Notes: generated from the letters alone by a model not told the origin. 30,294 bases of DNA from a virus (IMGVR_UViG_3300042905_000506:1-30294); one strand, 5' to 3'. Positions 13,684 to 22,147 are shown, counted from the first letter of the stretch. Program-made: numbers and translations.

Positions 13684-14036
13684 TACCTGTCTCCTTGAAT
13701 TGCTATCTTCAATAATACCAGATAGCCCATCAGGTCGTCAATATCATTATCGCCTGGATACGCATGGCCGCGCACGAATCTGCTCAACTTATCGTCTATT
13801 CGAACCTTCAGTTGCTCAACATTATCAGATTTAGAAAAGATTCTCACTGGTTCTAGTGCGGAGTTTCCATATGCTCTATTTTTTCTAATCAGCATGTCGC
13901 TCATATCATCACATACCGCACGAATCTTTTGCTCTGTTTCATTTTGTGGAACTATTGCTAATTCTGGCTTGCTGGTCATGTGACCCTGATCAAAAGACGG
14001 ATACCTATACATTGCATCGTGATTAATTTCTTTCAC
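13683..14036 (-). CDS. DUF1599 (Nmad1-type) domain protein
   Basis: A 117-aa protein with KNRAYGNSALEPVRIFSK, then VRIDDKLSRF and NDIDDLMGYLVLL, the pattern of DUF1599, linked by bioinformatics to nucleotide-modification associated domains (Nmad1). GTG 14036 is the better start: it follows AGGAG by 6 nt and overlaps the HTH gene's TGA stop by 4 nt (GTGA). It may bind nucleotides; the reaction is unproven. Its presence suggests, weakly, modified DNA metabolism. Confidence 0.78.
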   Translation of the reverse strand: MKEINHDAMYRYPSFDQGHMTSKPELAIVPQNETEQKIRAVCDDMSDMLIRKNRAYGNSALEPVRIFSKSDNVEQLKVRIDDKLSRFVRGHAYPGDNDIDDLMGYLVLLKIAIQGDR

Positions 14037-14194
14037 TTCCAACTCCTTTGATTTCTTATAAGACCAAATTCTACTAGATATCTATATATGGTTTGATGAC
14101 TGGTATTACACTCTTTTGCTATCTCTTCTACAGTTTTTTTATCTACAACGTATCTCTTGGTAAGCCAAGCCCTGCTTTGATATAGTTTAGCCAT
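14033..14194 (-). CDS. Small helix-turn-helix protein (53 aa)
   Basis: A 53-aa frame starting at ATG 14194: RAWLTKRYVVDKKTVEEIAK, then ECNTSHQTIYRYLVEFGLI. This is a clear HTH with recognition helix around TSHQTIYRYL, as in homeodomain-like and transposase-type DNA-binding proteins. It overlaps RuvC by 8 nt (ATGGCTAA) and the next gene by 4 nt. It is almost nothing but the HTH, so it may be a repressor or activator. Confidence 0.78.
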   Translation of the reverse strand: MAKLYQSRAWLTKRYVVDKKTVEEIAKECNTSHQTIYRYLVEFGLIRNQRSWK

Positions 14195-14756
14195 TTGTCA
14201 CCAACTTATTATATGCATAATATGCAATACCCATAGCGTCACCGACATCATGATCAGAGACAGAAATATCATATTTATTATTGAAGAAGTCCATCGTTCT
14301 TTGCTTTCTCAACTCTCTAGTCTTGTTACGATACCATGAGTCAGTCTTGCCTGGAAACTGATTTCTTAGCGACTCTTTTTCCTGCTTTGTAAAGTTTTTG
14401 TTACCAATAAACGGCTGCCATGCACTAGGCGGAACAGTGACAATCATATCCTTGTTATCTGCCAAACTAGATATTGTTGCTCCAACAATCATTGCCATTC
14501 TTATTGCTACATCCTGCGACTTCACCATGATTGCAGACTCAATGCAAACATAATCTACCTCAAAAATCGATCTACTGGCATATACCTTTTTGTGTGAATC
14601 AATAATTTTATCATAAATAGACGCGCCATTAAAGTTAATTTTCCCCCAAGATACTGGCTTGCCATCAAAGACACAGAAAGCCACGGAATTGGTAGACGAG
14701 TCGATACCAAGAACTTTATTTGCTTTTGGCCTTATTAACTTTGCTATTGATGACAT
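14187..14756 (-). CDS. ruvC: RuvC-like Holliday junction resolvase
   Basis: A 189-aa protein with a RNase H fold: D19 in LGIDSSTNS, E73 in VCIESA, and the C-terminal SDHDVGDAMGIAYYA (H169, D170, D173). These coordinate two metal ions for symmetric cleavage of four-way junctions. ATG 14756 follows GGGAG by 7 nt. With the Hjc-like and Cas4-like nucleases nearby, it forms a recombination and concatemer-resolution module. A poxvirus/phage-like RuvC branch is also possible. Confidence 0.88.
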   Translation of the reverse strand: MSSIAKLIRPKANKVLGIDSSTNSVAFCVFDGKPVSWGKINFNGASIYDKIIDSHKKVYASRSIFEVDYVCIESAIMVKSQDVAIRMAMIVGATISSLADNKDMIVTVPPSAWQPFIGNKNFTKQEKESLRNQFPGKTDSWYRNKTRELRKQRTMDFFNNKYDISVSDHDVGDAMGIAYYAYNKLVTNG

Positions 14757-15033
14757 CAATCATCTCCCGTATCTTGTTATCGTTGTGATCTTTTGACGCT
14801 TTCTCGCAAGCACCACATAGATTAGATGAGTTATATCTACTCAGTGCTCTTTCGCATTTAACACAACATCTTTTTACGCCAGCCAGCCTTGCCTTATTTT
14901 CATAGTATCTTTGCATAATTCTTTTATTTGTTGCTCCACGACAACAAATATTGTCACAATATTTTTGGTTCTTCTTTTTGCTTTGAAACTCTGTGCCACA
15001 GAATCCACAGACCTTAAAGTTTTCATTATTCAT
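14716..15033 (-). CDS. Zinc-finger protein (105 aa)
   Basis: A 105-aa protein with two cysteine modules: VCGFCGTEFQS...QKYCDNICC at the N-terminus and RCCVKCERALS...NLCGACEK in the middle, with a basic helix between and after. ATG 15033 overlaps the nuclease stop by 8 nt (ATGAATAA). Such phage zinc-finger proteins often bind nucleic acid; it sits among recombination genes. Confidence 0.75.
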   Translation of the reverse strand: MNNENFKVCGFCGTEFQSKKKNQKYCDNICCRGATNKRIMQRYYENKARLAGVKRCCVKCERALSRYNSSNLCGACEKASKDHNDNKIREMIDVINSKVNKAKSK

Positions 15034-15805
15034 CCACGCCAACCTTAAGGTTGTCGATCTTTACGCCCTTAGGTTCCATTTCGTTGCAAATATTCATTAC
15101 TGGACATCCCTTGCATTGCCAAGTAGATTTGGTGTACCCGCGCTTGACATGAGTGTTATTTTTCCAGGCATCGTACACCTCTCGCATCCACTCAAAAACA
15201 TACTCAATGTATTCCTTATTCTTCTCCGACATTACAACTGGTATGCCAATCAACTCATTAGAGTTCTTATTCTCATACAAAAGAAATCCTTCTTCTACAT
15301 TTTCTATTTTCATATAAATCAGAATTTGTAGCAAGTGGCTATTTGATGGCTGCATTTCCTGTTGTCTTTGTATGAAATACTGATCCTTAATTGTTTTTAT
15401 TTCGCCAACTATCTCTTTACCATTAAACTCTAAGATAACGTCTGCGAAACCACGAACTGGCGGATCACTATTTCTTATTTCTCTTTCACACTCCTTTAGA
15501 ATTCCAGTCTTTTCTAGAGCCTTCTGGATTCGTGTATGAGCGTCTGTGCCGCTATCCATCGATGCCACGTTTAGGGCTGGAGTGTGCTGAGTAAAATCTC
15601 CCCCAGTGAACGCTAGAGTCCAATATCTCGCGCAGGTTCCATGACCATAGCCTAGCGTGCTAGGGGCAAAAGAAGACTTCTTCTTATATTCTGTTTCTGG
15701 CCTGTTTGATTCATAAGATTGATAAATCATCTTAACCAGTTTAGCCGAATCTAACTCTGTTTCTTTCGGTCTATTTCTTAATGATGCTATTAAATTCTTT
15801 GCCAT
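15026..15805 (-). CDS. Cas4/RecB-type PD-(D/E)XK exonuclease
   Basis: A 259-aa nuclease with the RecB/Cas4 layout: C58 (GTCARYW), H90, D122 (GFADVILEF), E135-x-K137 (GEIKTIK), Q160 (HLLQILIYM) and the C-terminal CKGCPVMNIC (C231, C234, C240). The four cysteines would hold an Fe-S cluster, as in Cas4 and AddB. Phage members likely resect DNA ends for recombination together with the RecA-like protein. No cas genes are near. ATG 15805 lies just after the upstream stop. Confidence 0.87.
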   Translation of the reverse strand: MAKNLIASLRNRPKETELDSAKLVKMIYQSYESNRPETEYKKKSSFAPSTLGYGHGTCARYWTLAFTGGDFTQHTPALNVASMDSGTDAHTRIQKALEKTGILKECEREIRNSDPPVRGFADVILEFNGKEIVGEIKTIKDQYFIQRQQEMQPSNSHLLQILIYMKIENVEEGFLLYENKNSNELIGIPVVMSEKNKEYIEYVFEWMREVYDAWKNNTHVKRGYTKSTWQCKGCPVMNICNEMEPKGVKIDNLKVGVDE

Positions 15806-15807
15806 GT

Positions 15808-16140
15808 TTATCCTAAGTTTAATCTTGCTACATATTTCAAACTATCAACCAGTTTGTCAATTGAATCCTTCATTGTGTAGTAGATATTCTTCTTTATATT
15901 ATTTGGAGTTCCAGAAGATCCCTTTGCCAATGTTGAATAGTATGTTGCAAGTATACCAAACTTCGCTGACATGGCTTGTAGTTTGGCAATCAGGACGACC
16001 GCCTGCGTTGGTGGCACATCTGGCTTAGACATAATCTTTACGATAATTGCAAGGCACTCATCAATATCTGGATCACTAAGAAATTCATGTACTTCGTTGA
16101 ATTCAGATATTGAATTAATTAAATCAATCGTGTTTTCCAT
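15808..16140 (-). CDS. Conserved helical phage protein (110 aa)
   Basis: A 110-aa, mostly helical protein starting MENTIDLINSISEFNEVHEF, with a mid-region PPTQAVVLIAKLQAMSAK. It overlaps the Hjc-like gene by 17 nt and ends 2 nt before the Cas4-like nuclease. It may be a nuclease partner or structural adaptor, by position only. No catalytic residues are apparent. Confidence 0.7.
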   Translation of the reverse strand: MENTIDLINSISEFNEVHEFLSDPDIDECLAIIVKIMSKPDVPPTQAVVLIAKLQAMSAKFGILATYYSTLAKGSSGTPNNIKKNIYYTMKDSIDKLVDSLKYVARLNLG

Positions 16141-16417
16141 TTTCTACCAATTCTTCTAGTTTAGACCACTCTATAACTGCCAACCTAGTCTTTCCACCTA
16201 AAACTAAAAGCAGTGCTGGATCTTTAGTCTTATCGGTTCTTAAGGTATCCGTTACGATCTTTGACCAAGTTGACTGACTAATGGAATAAGACTTTGAGTA
16301 TTCCTTAACGTCTACAATAAAGTTTTCCCAGGTTGCGTCAGACTTCGTATATTGACCACGACCAGAATTTTTGTGAGCCTTGCCACCGATTCTTTTTATC
16401 TCAGATCGTTCGCTCAT
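16124..16417 (-). CDS. Hjc-like PD-(D/E)XK nuclease
   Basis: A 97-aa protein with ERSEIKRIGGKAHKNSGRG, then KSDATWENFIVDVKEYSK. Acidic E3/E6, D27 and D36-V-K38 form a compact PD-(D/E)XK active site of the archaeal Hjc type, found in many phages as a putative resolvase or nuclease. ATG 16417 overlaps the preceding zinc protein by 4 nt (ATGA). It lies within the recombination cluster with RecA, RuvC and Cas4-like proteins. Having both this and RuvC suggests separate substrates. Confidence 0.78.
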   Translation of the reverse strand: MSERSEIKRIGGKAHKNSGRGQYTKSDATWENFIVDVKEYSKSYSISQSTWSKIVTDTLRTDKTKDPALLLVLGGKTRLAVIEWSKLEELVENGKHD

Positions 16418-16605
16418 AGCCCAGCCCTTCCAGCGTGCCCATTAATGCATGTCCATGTTATGATTCTTTCTCTTTCGTTAAACTTACCTAAAGTAGTTAA
16501 TTCGTAGCATCCTTGTTCTGGACATGAAAAAGAACCTTCTAGATCAATGAGGTCATCATCTTCTTGCGTATTGTTTGATGATAAGAAATCTTTTGGGTCT
16601 ATCAT
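16414..16605 (-). CDS. Small zinc-ribbon-like protein (63 aa)
   Basis: A 63-aa protein with an acidic N-terminus (DFLSSNNTQEDDDLIDLEG) and a C-terminal FSCPEQGCYEL...TWTCINGHAG pattern, a likely four-ligand zinc ribbon. It overlaps the RecA stop by 4 nt and the nuclease start by 4 nt, so all three are tightly coupled. It may be a small recombination accessory protein. Confidence 0.72.
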   Translation of the reverse strand: MIDPKDFLSSNNTQEDDDLIDLEGSFSCPEQGCYELTTLGKFNERERIITWTCINGHAGRAGL

Positions 16606-17609
16606 ACTTTTCCGTACACCTCTTCACTTAGTTTGTCGTAGAGATCAAGGTCTTCTCTCACTGCTGCAATTACATTGGCGCGGCCCTGGATTCTTTGACC
16701 GAATACCGTATACCATGCGCCACCCCTCTCAATCACTCCCATCATTTCAGCAGTATCAACTAGGTCTGCAACTTGGTCCACTCCAACGTGGCTTCCCTGG
16801 AAATAAAAATCATATGATCCAGTGATAAACTGTGGACCAGTCTTGTTGTAGTCGATAGTCCAGTTTACTGGCCTGCCAACCTTCTGCTCAATTAGTTTAT
16901 CTCCTACCGCAACACGATCTTTAATTGATGAAGCCTCAGATTCGCTTGACCACAACTTAATAATCGTGGACGAGAAAAACTTGACGGCCATTCCACCTGT
17001 TGGAATATGGCTAGCGTGCATTGTTCCGAACTGATTTCTCTGCTGAGAAATGAGAATAAGAAGAGTATTGTTATTGACATAATTTAGCATCTTGACGGCA
17101 TGAGTCATGTCCTTTGCTTCGGCACCTATTTGCTTAGTGTCCTGTAACTGTTTTAGTTCAGAGCCGTCCTTTTCAAAGTAGATCGCGGGAAGCAGGGCTG
17201 AAATAGAATCTACAACGAGAATGTCTACTCCAGATTGAATTAGTTGTGTCCCAATATCTACCATGTCATTAATAGTTTTTGCTGTGGAATAGATAAGTTT
17301 TGTCGAATCCACTCCTAATCGCTCTGCCCATTCTGGAGAATACGACTGTTCTGCATCGATCCACGCACATGTTTTTCCATTCTTCTGCGCGTCTGCAATA
17401 ATTTGTAGACAAAAAGAGGACTTGCCAGCACTCTTGTTGCCCCAGATAAGAACTTGACGACCATATGCCAAGCCGCCCTTTAGTGCAACATTCAGAGATA
17501 GGCTTGGTGTCTTTTGTTTATGTATTTCTACTTGGTCTGCTGGTCCCACTAGTTTTCTTATTTTGGGGTCTAGTTTTGCTAGTATTTCTTCCATCACTAT
17601 CTCTGTCAT
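16602..17609 (-). CDS. RecA/UvsX-type recombinase
   Basis: A 335-aa RecA-fold ATPase: Walker A GNKSAGKSS (57-65), the catalytic-type DAEQSYSPEW (E87) and Walker B ILVVDSISALLP (130-141), plus the QQRNQFG DNA-binding loop region. It forms filaments on ssDNA and carries out strand exchange in replication and repair. It lacks the longer C-terminal domain of bacterial RecA, like UvsX-type phage proteins. ATG 17609 follows GGAG. It is flanked by nuclease and replication genes. Confidence 0.92.
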   Translation of the reverse strand: MTEIVMEEILAKLDPKIRKLVGPADQVEIHKQKTPSLSLNVALKGGLAYGRQVLIWGNKSAGKSSFCLQIIADAQKNGKTCAWIDAEQSYSPEWAERLGVDSTKLIYSTAKTINDMVDIGTQLIQSGVDILVVDSISALLPAIYFEKDGSELKQLQDTKQIGAEAKDMTHAVKMLNYVNNNTLLILISQQRNQFGTMHASHIPTGGMAVKFFSSTIIKLWSSESEASSIKDRVAVGDKLIEQKVGRPVNWTIDYNKTGPQFITGSYDFYFQGSHVGVDQVADLVDTAEMMGVIERGGAWYTVFGQRIQGRANVIAAVREDLDLYDKLSEEVYGKV

Positions 17610-17769
17610 AAAAATGATTCTCCAATGTCTCTGCTAACTCTTTTATATGCGGCTCGCGGCTCTTTTTTAGTTTTGTAATAATTGACATCATCAAGTCTTC
17701 ATCATGGCTTCTAATAACCATTAGCATTTCGCTATCTGAGCCATAGAGAAAGTATCCATTGACTGTCAT
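17518..17769 (-). CDS. Small hypothetical protein overlapping recA (83 aa)
   Basis: An 83-aa frame with a clean first part (MTVNGYFLYGSDSEMLMVIR, then SIITKLKKSREPHIKELAETL) and a polar basic tail rich in R, S and K from residue 58. The tail overlaps the recombinase start by 92 nt, so either the stop is a read-on or the overlap is real. The ATG is 6 nt from the MazG stop. No strong ribosome-binding site is visible. Function unknown. Confidence 0.55.
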   Translation of the reverse strand: MTVNGYFLYGSDSEMLMVIRSHDEDLMMSIITKLKKSREPHIKELAETLENHFYDRDSDGRNTSKTRPQNKKTSGTSRPSRNT

Positions 17770-17775
17770 ATTATA

Positions 17776-18129
17776 TCATCCACGCACACCGTGCAGGCGA
17801 GGCCGATCCTTATTGATTCCAGCCTTCTTCCTTAGAACCTTATGAAGTGATGCAGTAACTACGCCTTCATTGTAAAGTCCATTGTATAGGTCTAGAACCC
17901 TGATAATAATATCTGCCAGTTCCTCTACGACGGCCATCTGCCCCTTGTCTTTCCTCAATGCCTCTAGAACTTCAGTGGCTTCTGAGTGAATCATTGCTAT
18001 TTGCTTTGCGTAAAAAATAAAACCATCGTCGGATTCGCGTAGGGAATCTAGTGGCCCCCAGAATCCTTTTTCTAATGCTGTTTGATGCAGTTCTGCTGCT
18101 AAATTATCTAGATTCAAGAATCTCTCCAT
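17776..18129 (-). CDS. mazG: MazG-like nucleotide pyrophosphohydrolase
   Basis: A 117-aa protein with the MazG-type metal site: HSEATEVLEALRK (E50-x2-E53) and VEELADIIIRVLDL (E70-x2-D73). These hydrolyse NTPs or dNTPs to monophosphates, and phage members can lower ppGpp or clean dNTP pools. It overlaps the polymerase stop by 16 nt, so both are expressed together. Length is typical of single-domain MazG proteins. Confidence 0.85.
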   Translation of the reverse strand: MERFLNLDNLAAELHQTALEKGFWGPLDSLRESDDGFIFYAKQIAMIHSEATEVLEALRKDKGQMAVVEELADIIIRVLDLYNGLYNEGVVTASLHKVLRKKAGINKDRPRLHGVRG

Positions 18130-21100
18130 TCGATACTGTTAATTGCCATAGTGCCATCATCAAGTTCTTTCATCACTACCTTAGTGGAAGAGCCTGGCTT
18201 CAATGACATACGAGCCTGTGTATATATTTTAGGGAACGCTACGGCAGAAATCAAGTTTTTATCTTCTTCTGCGAAGACAACATTTGCCATGTTGTCACCC
18301 TTCTTTGTCTTTCTGCTAGAGAAAGAAACTACAAAATATTCTCCATCTACCAGTGGTAGATTGGTGGCAGTAATGTATCTAGAAAATCCAGAGTCTATCT
18401 TCTTTAGTTCCTCTGGAAGAACATATTCCGCAATTCTATTATTACTTACAAGGAATAGGTACATCTTACCAGACTCAATCTCTGTATCTTCGTCATGAAA
18501 AATGCCAGCGGTTCCAGTCTTGTCTACAACCTCAACTCTTGACCAACCTTGGCCACGCTTAATGGACTTTACCATAGCAAGGATAATAAAAGAGCCACGC
18601 TCATCATAGTCATCTAGAGTTTTAATGTAGGCATCAAGATACCTTGGAATATCTGCATTAAATTCTGGCACGTTAAGATACTCGTACAAATAATTCTTTT
18701 CCTCACCAGTACGAGGATTGTCGTCAAAGGCCAGCGCACCGATCCTGTTCAGAACTGCCACAGCACGGCTGTTGATGCCAGAACCCTTCGCTGATGAAAT
18801 CTCTAGAAACTGTTGATAAGATGTAAACGGCCTGCTTTCCATTATCTTGTTGGCGATATTCTCTGACACATACTTGATATTTCCAAGACCAAATCTAATA
18901 GAGTTTCCAGAAATGGCAAAGTCAGTCTCTGACTCGTTAACGTGCGGAAGAAGGATTCTAATTCCCATTCTCTTGGCCTCAATTAGATACTCTGTTCTAG
19001 TATCTTTGTCTGACTCATTCTTCAGTAGGGAATACATGAATTCCAGCGGGTAGTAGTGCTTAAGCCATGCGGTCCAATAACTAAGCATGGAGTAGGCGAC
19101 AGCATGGCTTTTGTTAAACGAGTATCCAGCGTGGGCTTCGAAGTCGTGCCATAGTTTTTCTGCCGCCTCCCTACTGATATGCTCAGAAGCGCCATCAACG
19201 AACTTGTCCTTAAACTGATCAAACTCTTTGGCGTCCTTTTTCTTGCCAATAATCTTACGAACCTTGTCTGCCTCTGCCATTGTCATGCCGCCCAGATAAA
19301 CACATGCCTGCATGACCTGCTCCTGATAAAGAATACAGCCATAGGTATCTTGCGTAAACTGCTGCATAATAGGATGGACGTATTTAACTACCTGACGCCC
19401 CTTCTTTCTTTTCACATAGTCTGCACCAATTGTATTCATTGCACCTGGACGAACAAGGGCATTGGAGGCTGCAAGTTCATTGAAGTTGCTAATGCCCATC
19501 TTAAGAATAAGGTTTGTGTATGGGGCGGCCTCAGCCTGGAATATACCCTTCGTATGACCAGCAGATATATCAGCAAACACTTCTGGGTCGTCCAGTTTTA
19601 AGTTCTGTAGATCAATCACCTCGCCAGTTCTGTTACGAATAATATCTAGAGCGTCCTTGATAACCGTCAGAGTTTTCAGGCCAAGCGCATCGATCTTGAT
19701 TAGTCCAATTTCAGCCGCCTGCTCCATGTCTACCGCGACAACGGGAATTCTTCCATCACCCTGAGTGTCTTTTCTGGTTTCGATGGGAGCAACATTACTC
19801 AGTTCTATCTTAGATGTAACAATACCTGCGGCATGGACGCCAGTGCCTCTGATTCTTCCTCGCAACTTGTCGGCATAGTCTACAACTTCTGGATACTTCT
19901 TTCTGAATTCTCTAGTAGACTCTGAACCGATAAACTCATCCCATGTTTCGATATTCTTAAGAGTCTTATTAACGTCTGTTAGTGGGACATTAAGTGCCCT
20001 AGCAACGTCACGAACAACACCCTTGTCCTTAAAGGTTAGGAAGGTAGCAATTGAGGCAACATTATGATATTTGTCAATCAGGTGCTGCTTCACTTCTCCG
20101 CGGCGACGATCTTCATAGTCTACGTCAATATCAGGAAAGTCGTTTCGTTCAGGATTGATGAATCGAAAGAATAGTAGTCCGTATTCAATTGGATCTACCT
20201 CTGTGATGCCTAGTGCATAACACAGCAGACTTCCTGCCGAAGACCCTCTTCCTGGGCCAACAAGAATCCCATTTTGCTTTGCCCAGGCAATCATATTCGA
20301 CACAATAATAAAGTATGAAGAGAAGTTCTTTGATTTGATAATAGATAGTTCGTCGTTAAGTCTTTGACGATACTCTTCTTTATCCAGCAATCCTCTTTGC
20401 TTTAGACCCGCAATTGCTAGTCTTTCAAGTTCTGCATCTGGACTTTCATGGTTGACCGGAAGCAGATCTAGATTTTCTTTTTGCTCGTATTGAGAAACCT
20501 TATCCGATATTTCCATGCTGTTGGCATAGAGATCATCACGATAGATTCCCTGAGCCTCCATACGAGTGCGGACATCTGCAAAATCCATAAGCCAGATATC
20601 TAAGTCTTTGAAGGACATGCCTCTTTCTCCATAAAGATAGTCAAGTTTATCCATGACATCTGCATACTTCTTGCTGCCTTCGAATGAGGACTCCTTCTGA
20701 ATCTTGGGATGTGTCCCAAGGATAAGCATGATTTCCTCAGCCACCCGATCCTTAGGGGATGCGTAGTGACAGTCCAATGTCACAGTAGACTTGATGCCAA
20801 GTGTGTCTCCTAGTTCTAGCAAAGCCAAATTCAGACTTGCTGGATTGTGTGGCTGCAACTCCATATAAAAGTCTTCGCCAAATACATCCTTAAACCAGAG
20901 TGCGTGCTGCTTGGCCATAGCCAGATTACCATTCTCAATGGCCTTGGCAATGATTCCATTCATGCAGCCAGAAAGAACCACAAGATCCTTATTATGCTTT
21001 TCTAGCAACTCAAAGTCCATGCGAGGTTTAACGAAGAAACCATCATTCCAGGCCATCTCAGACAGTCTGCTAAGATTGGCCAGCCCATTGTCATTTTTAG

Positions 21101-21383
21101 CAAGGATGATCAAGTGGTTGTAGATTTGATCGTCTGGTGTACGATCCTTCTTGGATCTCTTATCTAATCTATCTGGTGTAAAGTATGCCTCTAGGCCAAG
21201 AATAGGCTTGACTCCAGTTTCTGCACCAGCCTTTAGCAACTCTCTATGTGCGCTTAGGGAGCCATGGTCCGTGATAGACATTGCCCCCATACCAATTTCG
21301 GCAGCACGCTGCATAAGTTCTAGTGGAGACGAATATCCGTCTAGAAGTGAGTAATAAGAATGTGAATGATGGTTATGAAACAT
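18114..21383 (-). CDS. dnaE: DNA polymerase III alpha subunit (DnaE-type)
   Basis: A full-length 1089-aa C-family polymerase. The PHP domain (1-~230) keeps metal ligands: HNHH near residue 3, ITDHGS, LEAYF, NHLIILAK and LDCHY near 203, so 3'-5' exonuclease activity is possible. The palm has PDIDVDYED (417-425; D418, D420) and the third catalytic Asp in IKIDALGLKTL (D565). A helix-hairpin-helix and a C-terminal OB fold (GSFIILAMVKSIKRGQGW) follow. ATG 21383 has GGAGAGG upstream. It is likely the phage replicase, without a phage PolA in the window. Whether it binds the host clamp is unknown. Confidence 0.96.
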   Translation of the reverse strand: MFHNHHSHSYYSLLDGYSSPLELMQRAAEIGMGAMSITDHGSLSAHRELLKAGAETGVKPILGLEAYFTPDRLDKRSKKDRTPDDQIYNHLIILAKNDNGLANLSRLSEMAWNDGFFVKPRMDFELLEKHNKDLVVLSGCMNGIIAKAIENGNLAMAKQHALWFKDVFGEDFYMELQPHNPASLNLALLELGDTLGIKSTVTLDCHYASPKDRVAEEIMLILGTHPKIQKESSFEGSKKYADVMDKLDYLYGERGMSFKDLDIWLMDFADVRTRMEAQGIYRDDLYANSMEISDKVSQYEQKENLDLLPVNHESPDAELERLAIAGLKQRGLLDKEEYRQRLNDELSIIKSKNFSSYFIIVSNMIAWAKQNGILVGPGRGSSAGSLLCYALGITEVDPIEYGLLFFRFINPERNDFPDIDVDYEDRRRGEVKQHLIDKYHNVASIATFLTFKDKGVVRDVARALNVPLTDVNKTLKNIETWDEFIGSESTREFRKKYPEVVDYADKLRGRIRGTGVHAAGIVTSKIELSNVAPIETRKDTQGDGRIPVVAVDMEQAAEIGLIKIDALGLKTLTVIKDALDIIRNRTGEVIDLQNLKLDDPEVFADISAGHTKGIFQAEAAPYTNLILKMGISNFNELAASNALVRPGAMNTIGADYVKRKKGRQVVKYVHPIMQQFTQDTYGCILYQEQVMQACVYLGGMTMAEADKVRKIIGKKKDAKEFDQFKDKFVDGASEHISREAAEKLWHDFEAHAGYSFNKSHAVAYSMLSYWTAWLKHYYPLEFMYSLLKNESDKDTRTEYLIEAKRMGIRILLPHVNESETDFAISGNSIRFGLGNIKYVSENIANKIMESRPFTSYQQFLEISSAKGSGINSRAVAVLNRIGALAFDDNPRTGEEKNYLYEYLNVPEFNADIPRYLDAYIKTLDDYDERGSFIILAMVKSIKRGQGWSRVEVVDKTGTAGIFHDEDTEIESGKMYLFLVSNNRIAEYVLPEELKKIDSGFSRYITATNLPLVDGEYFVVSFSSRKTKKGDNMANVVFAEEDKNLISAVAFPKIYTQARMSLKPGSSTKVVMKELDDGTMAINSIEWRDS

Positions 21384-21399
21384 ACCTCTCCAAATAGTA

Positions 21400-21430
21400 G
21401 TGGGCGGTAAGAGTATATCCTACCGCCCAC
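21400..21430 (-). other. 10-bp GC-rich stem-loop between ssDNA-binding and polymerase genes
   Basis: GTGGGCGGTA (21400-21409) and TACCGCCCAC (21421-21430) form a perfect inverted repeat around 11 nt. It lies in the 61-bp gap, with no U-tract on the minus-strand side. It could be a terminator or attenuator lowering polymerase expression below the abundant ssDNA-binding protein. Confidence 0.75.
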
Positions 21431-21444
21431 CACAGGGTCAAGAA

Positions 21445-22101
21445 TTACCACTCAACGGCGGCAGATGTTGTTGTATCTACATCAAGGCCCATGTAGAAAG
21501 CCTCTTGGTCTGGATAAGAAATATTTCTAATTGCAACCTTGTCCAGTTCAAAAGCCTCAATCGCGGACCAATCAAACTTCTCGCTATCTGTGGCGAGCGG
21601 AATGAGTGCGTAACTAGTTTGTGTACCAGTTCCAGAACGCTTGAGTCTCCATGTGAGATTAGTGATTGAGTTTGTGTCTGCTGCATACTCAATAAGCATT
21701 GTTGTGGTGGGGGACTTGGAACTTACTCCCTGTGACCAAACTGCTGTGTACTGCTCTCCAGAATTGTCGTCCACCAGAACGTTGCAGTAAAATCGCAGAC
21801 GCGACTTCCAGCCAGCCTTTGGATCTTTACGATGCATCTCACATCCGAAGCAGCGACCCTCATCATCTAGGGTACAAACAGCCTTACGGCGGTAATCCTT
21901 TGGATTGGTGTGCTCTGCAACAACAATTGCCAGACCACGCTTTGGATCGTAACTTGGGGAGTCTGGATCAATTTCATTAATAAAGCGAATCTTTACGCTC
22001 TGTCCATCCTCAACCTTTAGCCATCTTGCGCGGGGCGTATCAGAAATTACTGGACGCTCCATCTTCTTCTTAATTCCTGCCAAACCTGTAATAACTCCCA
22101 T
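21445..22101 (-). CDS. gp32-like zinc single-stranded DNA-binding protein
   Basis: A 218-aa protein just upstream of the polymerase. It has H64-x11-C76-x7-C84-x2-C87 (EH...AVCTLDDEGRCFGC), near the H-x12-C-x9-C-x2-C zinc site of T4 gp32. The core is beta-rich (RLRFYCNVLV, TNLTWRLKRS) and the C-terminus is acidic with a terminal EW. It likely coats ssDNA at the fork and recruits the helicase, primase and recombinase. The AGGAGG site 6 nt before ATG 22101 suggests high expression. Confidence 0.8.
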   Translation of the reverse strand: MGVITGLAGIKKKMERPVISDTPRARWLKVEDGQSVKIRFINEIDPDSPSYDPKRGLAIVVAEHTNPKDYRRKAVCTLDDEGRCFGCEMHRKDPKAGWKSRLRFYCNVLVDDNSGEQYTAVWSQGVSSKSPTTTMLIEYAADTNSITNLTWRLKRSGTGTQTSYALIPLATDSEKFDWSAIEAFELDKVAIRNISYPDQEAFYMGLDVDTTTSAAVEW

Positions 22102-22147
22102 AATATTCCTCCTAGTATTTGACCCTGTAGGTGGGTCGGTTGATTAA

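Noticed and set aside
17770-17778. TGATATAAT as a promoter
   Set aside because: It lies immediately before ATG 17769, so a transcript would start inside the gene; it is more likely a chance AT-rich junction.
22121-22137. GACCC/GGGTC hairpin before the ssDNA-binding gene
   Set aside because: Only 5 bp with a 7-nt loop and no U-tract; it could easily occur by chance.
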